43,130 bases of DNA, taken from the NCBI GenBank assembly GCA_945868485.1, contig CAMBLS010000003.1, forward strand, positions 1 to 43,130, written 5' to 3'. The DNA comes from an uncultured Lachnospiraceae bacterium. Lineage in GTDB: Bacteria > Bacillota > Clostridia > Lachnospirales > Lachnospiraceae. The position numbers and the translations under genes are program-made. Of this stretch, positions 1 to 7,493 are shown piece after piece. Position 1 is the stretch's first letter; the number at the start of each line of letters is the position of its first letter. Below the pieces are notes generated by a model that had not been told where the DNA came from, did no database searches, and worked only from the letters and a program-made list of their open reading frames with translations.

Positions 1-31
1 AAAGGGGAGTCCTTTAAAGTTATGCAGATAG

Positions 32-415
32 TGGCAGGAATTTAATGAACAATATTTGAAAACTGATCTTTCAGGGATTTATCTAAAATTTGGCGACCAA
101 TTATATCTGGCTCCGGAGAGAACACCATCTCTTAAGGGTATGAAGGTATTACGCCCCGGACTGCATCTGGGGACACTTAAGAAAAACAGGTTTGAACCGG
201 CACATGGGCTGGCGCTTACGCTGAAACCGGAGGAGGTCAGATACAGTGTTGCACTTTCTGTTTCTGAGGCAGCAGGATATTTAGCAGGACAAACCTTTCC
301 TGCAGAAGGGGAAAAGGGCTGGTATCTGATTACTGTGGAAGGATACAGTCTTGGCTGGGGAAAGCTTGCAGGAGGGATTATGAAAAATCATTATCCCAAA
401 GGACTGCGTAAATAA
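32..415 (+). CDS. C-terminal domain of an RsmF/RsmB-NOP-family rRNA (cytosine-C5) methyltransferase; 5' part outside window or frame-disrupted
   Basis: Protein contains DLSGIYLKFGDQLYLAPE...LRPGLHLGTLKKNRFEPAHGLAL, typical of the RsmF C-terminal domain. The frame is open from nt 32 (WQEFNEQYLKTDL...) with an in-frame TAG at 29-31. Confidence 0.55.
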   Translation, partial: WQEFNEQYLKTDLSGIYLKFGDQLYLAPERTPSLKGMKVLRPGLHLGTLKKNRFEPAHGLALTLKPEEVRYSVALSVSEAAGYLAGQTFPAEGEKGWYLITVEGYSLGWGKLAGGIMKNHYPKGLRK

Positions 416-439
416 GAAAGACAGGGGAACAATTATTAT

Positions 440-1486
440 ATGAAAAGAGGATATTATTTTGCAGCAGGGCTGGCGGCATTAACGCTCTTGTGCTCCGGTT
501 GCAGTGCACAGAGTAAAAATGAAAACCTGAGTGCGGGAATGGCAGCAATAGCAGCATTAGAATATGATAATGCACTTGCAAGCTTTGAGGCAGCGAGGGC
601 TGCAGGCGAAGATGAAAGACTGATCTGCCGTGGAGAGGGACTCGCCTATATGGGGAAAACTATGTATTTGGAGGCGGCACAGGCCTTGGAAAATGCTCTC
701 TCCTATAGTAATGGCAGAGTGGTGAATCTGGATTATGACGTAAATTATTATCTTGCCACTGCGTATTATAAGCAGGGGGAACTACAGAAGGCAATTGATG
801 TATACAGTGCCATTGTGGCATTGAAGCCTGAAGAGGCAGATGCGTGGTATTTGCGAGGGGTGATTTATACCCAGCAGGGGAAGCTGGATCAGGCAAAAGA
901 GGATTTTGATAAGACCATACAGTTAAATAGTACAAACTATGACAGGTTGATTGATATTTATGGGGTTTTGGCAGAGGGAGAATATAAGGAAACCGGACAG
1001 GAATACCTTCAGGCGGCAATGGATACCGGAACCAAAAATATGACTAATTTTGAAAAGGGGCGTATCTGCTATTATCTGGAGGACTATGAAAATGCCAGAA
1101 CTTATTTGGAAAAGGCTCGTGATGACAGCGGATATGAGGCGGTACTATTCCTTGGAAGAACTTATGAGACACTGGGAGATAACAATTATGCCATCAGTGT
1201 GTATAATAACTTTCTTGAAAGCAATGGTCCCAATGCACAGGTATTAAACCAGTTAGGGCTGTGCAAAATGCAGACGGGGGACTATGAAGCAGCATTAAAT
1301 GCATTCCAATCGGCCATGAATATAGAAGGAAACGGCATGATGCAGATTCTCAAGATGAATGAGGTTATTGCTTATGAGCAGCTGGGACAATATAAGAAAG
1401 CGTCCGTTTTAATGGATAGCTATCTGCAGACCTATCCTGACGATGAAGTGGCACAGAGAGAATATATTTTCTTAAAAACCAGGTAA
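440..1486 (+). CDS. TPR-repeat lipoprotein
   Basis: N-terminal signal with lipobox LCSGC; multiple TPR-like repeats (e.g. AWYLRGVIYTQQGKLDQAKEDFDKTIQLN). Confidence 0.85.
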   Translation: MKRGYYFAAGLAALTLLCSGCSAQSKNENLSAGMAAIAALEYDNALASFEAARAAGEDERLICRGEGLAYMGKTMYLEAAQALENALSYSNGRVVNLDYDVNYYLATAYYKQGELQKAIDVYSAIVALKPEEADAWYLRGVIYTQQGKLDQAKEDFDKTIQLNSTNYDRLIDIYGVLAEGEYKETGQEYLQAAMDTGTKNMTNFEKGRICYYLEDYENARTYLEKARDDSGYEAVLFLGRTYETLGDNNYAISVYNNFLESNGPNAQVLNQLGLCKMQTGDYEAALNAFQSAMNIEGNGMMQILKMNEVIAYEQLGQYKKASVLMDSYLQTYPDDEVAQREYIFLKTR

Positions 1487-1538
1487 AAACAGACAGACAG
1501 CTGCAAGTGCATAAGGTAAATATTGATGTGGTTTGGTG

Positions 1539-1554
1539 ACACAACATATTATGT
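1539..1554 (+). promoter_or_regulatory. NrdR box 1 (acacaacatattatgt)
   Basis: About 14/16 match to the NrdR box acaCwAtATaTwGwgt, upstream of nrdD. Confidence 0.75.
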
Positions 1555-1570
1555 TAATAATATTATGTTA

Positions 1571-1586
1571 ACACAATATGTTGTGT
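1571..1586 (+). promoter_or_regulatory. NrdR box 2 (acacaatatgttgtgt)
   Basis: 15/16 match to the NrdR consensus. Start-to-start distance to box 1 is 32 bp, about 3 helical turns as in known tandem NrdR operators. Confidence 0.85.
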
Positions 1587-1592
1587 TTTTTG

Positions 1593-1621
1593 TTGACTTT
1601 TAACTGCCATAATGATACACT
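1593..1621 (+). promoter_or_regulatory. nrdD promoter TTGACT-N17-TACACT
   Basis: -35 at 1593-1598, -10 at 1616-1621, immediately downstream of the NrdR boxes. Confidence 0.5.
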
Positions 1622-1655
1622 TTTAAATAGTAAGCAAATTGGAGGGATATAAGGG

Positions 1656-4049
1656 ATGTTTCAAGTTATCAAAAGAGAAGGAGAAATAGCGGATTTTACA
1701 TTGACGAAGATCAGTGATGCCATCATGAAGGCATTTAATGCCACTAACGTACAATACAATAATGACGTTGTGGATTTACTTGCACTTCGTGTGACAGCGG
1801 ATTTTCAGGGCAAAGTAAAAGATGATCGCATCCATGTAGAGGAGATTCAGGACAGTGTAGAGAAGGTGCTGGAGCAGACTGGTTATGCAGAGGCTGCGAA
1901 AGCTTATATCTTGTATCGTAAACAGCGAGAAAAGATGCGTACCATGAAATCTACAATCTTGGATTACAAAGATGTGGTAAATAGTTATGTGAAGATAGAG
2001 GATTGGAGAGTGAAGGAAAACTCCACCGTTACTTATTCTGTAGGTGGATTGATTTTAAGTAACTCCGGTGCGGTTACAGCAAACTACTGGCTTTCTGAAA
2101 TTTATGACCAGGAGATTGCAGATGCACATAGAAATGCTGATATCCATATTCATGACTTATCCATGCTTACAGGCTATTGTGCGGGCTGGTCTTTGAAGCA
2201 GCTGATTACAGAGGGACTTGGAGGAATTACCGGTAAGATTACTTCTGCACCTGCAGCGCATTTATCTGTACTCTGTAACCAGATGGTTAACTTCCTTGGA
2301 ATCATGCAGAACGAGTGGGCAGGCGCACAGGCATTTTCTTCCTTTGATACTTACCTTGCACCCTTCGTCAAAGCAGACAATCTTTCCTATAAAGAAGTAA
2401 AGAAATGTATTGAAGCATTTATTTATGGAGTAAATACCCCCAGCCGATGGGGCACACAGGCACCCTTTTCCAACATAACCCTTGACTGGACAGTACCTGC
2501 GGATTTGGCAGAGCTTCCTGCTATCGTGGGCGGCAAGGAAATGGATTTCAAGTATAAAGACTGTAAGAAAGAGATGGATATGATCAATAAGGCATTTATT
2601 GAGACCATGATTGAAGGCGATGCCAACGGCAGAGGCTTCCAGTATCCCATTCCTACTTATTCCATTACCAGAGATTTTGACTGGTCTGATACAGAAAACA
2701 ATCGGTTATTGTTTGAGATGACTGCTAAATACGGCACACCTTATTTCTCAAACTATATTAATTCAGATATGGAACCTAGCGATGTGCGCAGTATGTGCTG
2801 CCGCCTTCGACTGGATTTAAGAGAGCTCCGTAAAAAGACCGGAGGTTACTTTGGCTCCGGCGAGAGTACCGGAAGCGTTGGTGTTGTAACCATTAATATG
2901 CCTAGAATTGCATATCTGTCACAGGATAAGGATGATTTCTACAGACGCCTTAACAAGATGATGGATATTGCGGCAAGATCACTTAAGATGAAGCGAGATG
3001 TCATTACCAGACTTTTGGATGAAGGACTTTATCCTTATACTAAGAGATATCTTGGTTCTTTTGACAATCATTTTTCTACCATTGGTCTGATTGGAATGAA
3101 CGAGGTGGGCTTGAATGCAAACTGGCTTCGTGCAGACATGACGGACAAGCGTACACAGGAATTTACCAAGGAAGTCTTGAATCATATGCGTAACAGACTT
3201 TCCGATTATCAGCAGCAGTATGGTGATTTGTATAATCTTGAGGCAACTCCTGCAGAAAGCACCACATATCGTCTTGCAAAGCATGATAAGAAGAAATGGC
3301 CTGGAATCAAGACAGCCGGTAAGCTGGGGGACACCCCTTACTACACCAATTCCTCCCATCTGCCAGTGGATTATTCAGAGGATATTTTTGATGCACTGGA
3401 TATTCAGGATGAGCTGCAGACGCTGTATACATCGGGGACAGTGTTCCATGCATTCTTAGGAGAAAAGCTTCCTGACTGGAAAGCAGCCGCAGACTTGATC
3501 CGCACCATTGCAGAAAATTATAAGCTGCCCTATTATACCCTGTCTCCTACCTATTCTATCTGTAAGGAGCATGGTTATCTGGCAGGAGAACAGAAGACTT
3601 GCCCTCACTGCGGAAAGACAACAGAGGTTTACAGTCGCATTACGGGATATTATAGACCGGTACAGAACTGGAATGATGGAAAGCTGCAGGAATATGCTAA
3701 CCGTAAAACCTACAATATTTCAAAATCCGTGTTAAAGCGTCCCATTACAAGCGTGGTTACGCTGTCGGATTACGAGGAGCCAAAGGCGACAGTTCATGTG
3801 GAGATGCCTCAGAATATAGCATATCTGTTTACCACGAAAACCTGTCCAAACTGTAAACTTGCAAAGGAATACCTTAAGGATTATAAATATGTGCTGATTG
3901 ATGCAGAGGAAAACATTGAACTGGCACAGAGATATGGAATCATGCAGGCACCCACTTTGGTGGCGGTGAGTGGAGATTCCTTTAAGAAATATGTGAATGC
4001 ATCACGGATTAAGCAATTCGTGGATAGCCAGAAGGAAGTACTGGTATAG
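1656..4049 (+). CDS. nrdD: Anaerobic (class III) ribonucleoside-triphosphate reductase with C-terminal glutaredoxin/NrdH-like domain
   Basis: N-terminal ATP-cone; MCCRLRLDLREL; zinc-site cysteines (CKEHGYLAGEQKTCPHCG); glycyl-radical motif RITGYYRP; extra C-terminal domain with CPNC redox motif (TTKTCPNCKLAKEYLKDYKYVLIDAEEN...APTLV). Confidence 0.93.
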   Translation: MFQVIKREGEIADFTLTKISDAIMKAFNATNVQYNNDVVDLLALRVTADFQGKVKDDRIHVEEIQDSVEKVLEQTGYAEAAKAYILYRKQREKMRTMKSTILDYKDVVNSYVKIEDWRVKENSTVTYSVGGLILSNSGAVTANYWLSEIYDQEIADAHRNADIHIHDLSMLTGYCAGWSLKQLITEGLGGITGKITSAPAAHLSVLCNQMVNFLGIMQNEWAGAQAFSSFDTYLAPFVKADNLSYKEVKKCIEAFIYGVNTPSRWGTQAPFSNITLDWTVPADLAELPAIVGGKEMDFKYKDCKKEMDMINKAFIETMIEGDANGRGFQYPIPTYSITRDFDWSDTENNRLLFEMTAKYGTPYFSNYINSDMEPSDVRSMCCRLRLDLRELRKKTGGYFGSGESTGSVGVVTINMPRIAYLSQDKDDFYRRLNKMMDIAARSLKMKRDVITRLLDEGLYPYTKRYLGSFDNHFSTIGLIGMNEVGLNANWLRADMTDKRTQEFTKEVLNHMRNRLSDYQQQYGDLYNLEATPAESTTYRLAKHDKKKWPGIKTAGKLGDTPYYTNSSHLPVDYSEDIFDALDIQDELQTLYTSGTVFHAFLGEKLPDWKAAADLIRTIAENYKLPYYTLSPTYSICKEHGYLAGEQKTCPHCGKTTEVYSRITGYYRPVQNWNDGKLQEYANRKTYNISKSVLKRPITSVVTLSDYEEPKATVHVEMPQNIAYLFTTKTCPNCKLAKEYLKDYKYVLIDAEENIELAQRYGIMQAPTLVAVSGDSFKKYVNASRIKQFVDSQKEVLV

Positions 4050-4056
4050 TAAGATG

Positions 4057-4084
4057 GAAAGACGCTGCGATGGCAACGTCTTTC
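4057..4084 (+). terminator. Stem-loop after nrdD
   Basis: gaaagacg / cgtctttc 8-bp stem with inner tgc/gca pairing. Confidence 0.5.
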
Positions 4085-4115
4085 TTGCACGATAAAATTT
4101 TAGTGGAGGTTTCTT

Positions 4116-5054
4116 ATGATTAACAAATTGGTGAGTAAAATTAAAGCAACAGGGGCACCTATCGTGGTAGGCTTAGATCCCATGATGAAGTTTGTGCCGG
4201 AGCACATTCAAAAGAAAGCATTTGCAGAATTCGGAGAAACTTTGGAGGGGGCAGCAGAAGCAATCTGGCAGTACAATAAAGAAATTGTTGACAATATTTA
4301 TGATATTATTCCAGCGGTAAAGCCGCAGATTGCTATGTATGAGCAGTTCGGCATTCCAGGATTGATGGCATTTAAGAAAACGGTAGATTACTGTAAGCAA
4401 AAAGGACTGATTGTAATCGGGGATCTTAAGAGAGGAGATATTGGTTCTACCTCCGAGGCTTATGCAGTAGGACATTTAGGTAAAGTGACAGTGGGAAGCA
4501 AATCTTATTACAGCTTTGATGAAGATTTCGCAACTCTTAATCCATACATGGGTTCGGATGGAATAAAGCCTTTTATCAAGGTATGTCAGGAAGAAAATAA
4601 GGGGCTATTTATCCTTGTAAAGACATCCAATCCCAGCAGTGGTGAGTTCCAGGACAGAAAGCTGGCTGATGCGGATAACAGACCTCTTTATGAAATCGTC
4701 GGAGAGTATGTGGCTAAGTGGGGCGAGGAACACATGGGTGATACCTACAGCTATGTAGGAGCAGTAGTTGGCGCTACTTATCCGGAAATGGGTAAGGTTC
4801 TTCGTAAAATTATGCCTAAAACATATATTTTAGTGCCTGGCTATGGCGCACAGGGTGGCAAGGGTGCAGATCTGGTGCATTTCTTCAATGAGGATGGATT
4901 AGGTGCAATTGTAAACTCTTCCAGAGGCATTATTGCGGCATATCAGCAGGAAAAATATGCTTCCTTTGGATCAGAGCATTTTGCTGAAGCATCAAGAGCA
5001 GCTGTAGAGGACATGAGAAAAGATATCATGGACGCATTGAATAACCGCTCATAA
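4116..5054 (+). CDS. pyrF: Orotidine 5'-phosphate decarboxylase (long form)
   Basis: VVGLDPMM..., IGDLKRGDIGSTSEAYA catalytic motif, LVPGYGAQGG. Confidence 0.95.
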   Translation: MINKLVSKIKATGAPIVVGLDPMMKFVPEHIQKKAFAEFGETLEGAAEAIWQYNKEIVDNIYDIIPAVKPQIAMYEQFGIPGLMAFKKTVDYCKQKGLIVIGDLKRGDIGSTSEAYAVGHLGKVTVGSKSYYSFDEDFATLNPYMGSDGIKPFIKVCQEENKGLFILVKTSNPSSGEFQDRKLADADNRPLYEIVGEYVAKWGEEHMGDTYSYVGAVVGATYPEMGKVLRKIMPKTYILVPGYGAQGGKGADLVHFFNEDGLGAIVNSSRGIIAAYQQEKYASFGSEHFAEASRAAVEDMRKDIMDALNNRS

Positions 5055-5093
5055 TGATAAAAGTATAACAAAGTAGTTTTAGGGAGATTATTT

Positions 5094-6083
5094 ATGCCAC
5101 ATTCTTCAGGAGGCGGGTCTCATGGTGGAGGTTCCCATAGCAGTTATCACAGTAGTCACCATGGAGGAGGTTCTGGTCAGCCAAGCCGCCGGTTACAAAC
5201 GCGTCCATTCAATGGTGCGCGAGTCTTTTTTACATACATAGACGGACATCCAGTGTATCGTTATGCGGATTATGATATTGTAGGAGAAGGCAAAAGGGCG
5301 CATATAAGACCGGCTACAGCAATTATTTCATTTGTTGTTGTCTTGGTTTTTCTTGCATTCATTTCTGTAGGAATGATACAGATTCCACGAAAGCTTTCTG
5401 TAAATACAGAAAAGGACATTAAGGTTGTTGATGAAATAAATATTCTGACCAATGAAGAAGAAACAGAAATTCAAATAAGACTTTCTGAGCTGTATGAAAA
5501 AACAGGCATTGCTACGACAGTTCTGGTGGAAGACAACAGTGCATGGCAACCATATTATGATTCACTGGAAGGCTATGCATATGACAGATATTGTCGAGAG
5601 TTTGAGGATGAGTACCATTGGCTGATTATTTATACACAACCTGAAAACCCGGATTCTGGTTTTATTGATTGGTACTGGGAAGGAATGATAGGAGACGATA
5701 CAGCTTCTGCGTTGCCACAAGAAAGAATAGACGCATTCAATGAGGAATTGCAGGAGAATTTATACAGATATCCGGAAACACCCTCGAAAGCATTTATAAA
5801 AGCGTTTGATAATTTAATTACAGATTCACAAAAAATTTTGATAGATAGAGAAGGTCTTTTGGTTCTTCTGTCTTTCTTGGTGGTATATGGTTTCTTTATG
5901 GTAATAATCTGTTTTATTGAGCCTATGCAAAGGAAAAAGTATGCAGATTATGTTGAAGTGAAGAATAAAAAGCCTGTTGAAATCAAATGTGATTATTGTG
6001 GCGGAGTTTATATTGTCGGCACATGTACAACATGTCCCCATTGTGCAGCACCTGTAAAGACTGAGACGGAAGCCGAAGTCTGA
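5094..6083 (+). CDS. TPM-like membrane protein with His/Gly/Ser-rich N-terminus and C-terminal zinc ribbon
   Basis: MPHSSGGGSHGGGSHSSYHSSHHGGG N-terminus; two TM segments; TPM-like middle region (ILTNEEETEIQIRLSELYEKTGIATTVLVED); CDYCGG...CTTCPHCAAP zinc ribbon. Confidence 0.7.
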   Translation: MPHSSGGGSHGGGSHSSYHSSHHGGGSGQPSRRLQTRPFNGARVFFTYIDGHPVYRYADYDIVGEGKRAHIRPATAIISFVVVLVFLAFISVGMIQIPRKLSVNTEKDIKVVDEINILTNEEETEIQIRLSELYEKTGIATTVLVEDNSAWQPYYDSLEGYAYDRYCREFEDEYHWLIIYTQPENPDSGFIDWYWEGMIGDDTASALPQERIDAFNEELQENLYRYPETPSKAFIKAFDNLITDSQKILIDREGLLVLLSFLVVYGFFMVIICFIEPMQRKKYADYVEVKNKKPVEIKCDYCGGVYIVGTCTTCPHCAAPVKTETEAEV

Positions 6084-6166
6084 TAGGGGTGTTTAAAGGG
6101 CAATTTATATAGTGCAAGATAGAGCATGAAATGAAACGCTTGAGAAAAACTCTAAAAGCAGACTAA

Positions 6167-6195
6167 TTGAAAAGCTCCTTTATTTATGGTAAGAT
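6167..6195 (+). promoter_or_regulatory. Putative pyrE promoter TTGAAA-N17-TAAGAT
   Basis: -35 at 6167-6172, -10 at 6190-6195, 17-bp spacer, just upstream of the pyrE RBS. Confidence 0.45.
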
Positions 6196-6230
6196 TGGAA
6201 AAGATTAAGGAGTGCAAAGGAGATAGAAGT

Positions 6231-6905
6231 ATGGAAAGCTATAAGCAGGAATTTATCGAATTTATGGTAGACAGCCAGGTGCTTAAGTTTGGCGAGTTTA
6301 CGTTAAAAAGTGGCAGAAAATCCCCCTTCTTTATGAATGCAGGCGGCTATGTTACAGGTACGCAGCTGCGTAAGCTGGGAGAATATTATGCGAAGGCGAT
6401 TCACGATAATTATGGTCTTGATTTTGATGTGCTCTTCGGGCCTGCTTATAAGGGGATCCCTCTTACCGTAGCAACCACTATGGCAATCAGTGAACTCTAT
6501 GGAAAGGACATCCGCTACTGCTCAAACCGCAAGGAAGTTAAGGATCACGGTGATACAGGTATCCTGCTTGGAAGTAAGCTAAAGGATGGGGACAGAGTGG
6601 TGATTATTGAGGACGTAACTACCTCCGGCAAGTCCATTGAGGAAACCTTCCCGATTATTAAGGCACAGGCAGATGTAGAGGTTAAGGGCCTAATGGTATC
6701 CTTAAACCGCATGGAGAAGGGACAGACCGAGAAGAGTGCCCTTGAAGAGATTAAAGAAAAATACGGGTTTGATGCCAATGCCATTGTAAATATGCAGGAA
6801 GTGGTTGAATACCTTTATAATAAACCCTATAAGGGAAAGATTTACATTGATGATACCATTAAAGCGGCGATTGACGCATATTATGAGCAGTACGGGGCAC
6901 AGTAA
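6231..6905 (+). CDS. pyrE: Orotate phosphoribosyltransferase
   Basis: PRPP-binding motif RVVIIEDVTTSGKS; start at ATG 6231 preferred (aaaggaga RBS; upstream ORF extension overlaps the promoter). Confidence 0.93.
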   Translation: MESYKQEFIEFMVDSQVLKFGEFTLKSGRKSPFFMNAGGYVTGTQLRKLGEYYAKAIHDNYGLDFDVLFGPAYKGIPLTVATTMAISELYGKDIRYCSNRKEVKDHGDTGILLGSKLKDGDRVVIIEDVTTSGKSIEETFPIIKAQADVEVKGLMVSLNRMEKGQTEKSALEEIKEKYGFDANAIVNMQEVVEYLYNKPYKGKIYIDDTIKAAIDAYYEQYGAQ

Positions 6906-6932
6906 ATTTTGATTTCGGAAAGGAGCATCCAC

Positions 6933-7085
6933 ATGGAAGAGAAAATTTATAAGACCATGAACGGAACCGGTGCAATGAGCATCGCCCTTGGCGTTGTGAC
7001 GTTAGTGACAGGAATTGTCTGCGGAATATTGATGATTATTGGTGGAGCCAAATTGTTAGCAGGTAAGTCAAAGATTTTATTTTAG
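6933..7085 (+). CDS. 50-aa small membrane protein (below the ORF-track length cutoff)
   Basis: ATG at 6933 with ggaaaggag RBS; MEEKIYKTMNGTGAMSIALGVVTLVTGIVCGILMIIGGAKLLAGKSKILF, with one long hydrophobic stretch; TAG at 7083-7085. Confidence 0.7.
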   Translation: MEEKIYKTMNGTGAMSIALGVVTLVTGIVCGILMIIGGAKLLAGKSKILF

Positions 7086-7093
7086 ATGATGGC

Positions 7094-7121
7094 AGGGCAT
7101 TTCTGAATTCAGAGATGCCCT
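7094..7121 (+). terminator. Stem-loop terminator
   Basis: agggcatttctgaattcagagatgccct near-perfect palindrome followed by ctttcct. Confidence 0.5.
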
Positions 7122-7169
7122 CTTTCCTATAAGTAAACATTTGCGCATAAAAAAGGAAGAGAAGCAGGA

Positions 7170-7493
7170 ATGGCAAGGACAAAAGGTTATATTTTTACCA
7201 ATAAGGAGCACACAGAAAAGGGAATTATGTCAACCATATTGGGTGTGCTTGCGAATATTACGCTGGGAACAGCGGTATACCTATCTTATCTGAATAAAGG
7301 GGAAGCATCGGCACGTTACGGTGCAGCGGCACTTCTTGCGGTCATTTTTATGACTGTTGGTCTGGGACTTGGAATCTGGTCTACCACTGAGAAAGAAAAG
7401 TTTAAACTGTTTACGGTGCTTGGAATTATCGTAAATGTCCTGGCATTTGGGATGCTTAGTATTATATTGTTTGCAGGAGCGTATGTAGATTGA
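7170..7493 (+). CDS. Small membrane protein (DUF6142-like)
   Basis: 107 aa with three predicted TM segments; stop overlaps the start of the next gene (TGATG). Confidence 0.65.
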   Translation: MARTKGYIFTNKEHTEKGIMSTILGVLANITLGTAVYLSYLNKGEASARYGAAALLAVIFMTVGLGLGIWSTTEKEKFKLFTVLGIIVNVLAFGMLSIILFAGAYVD

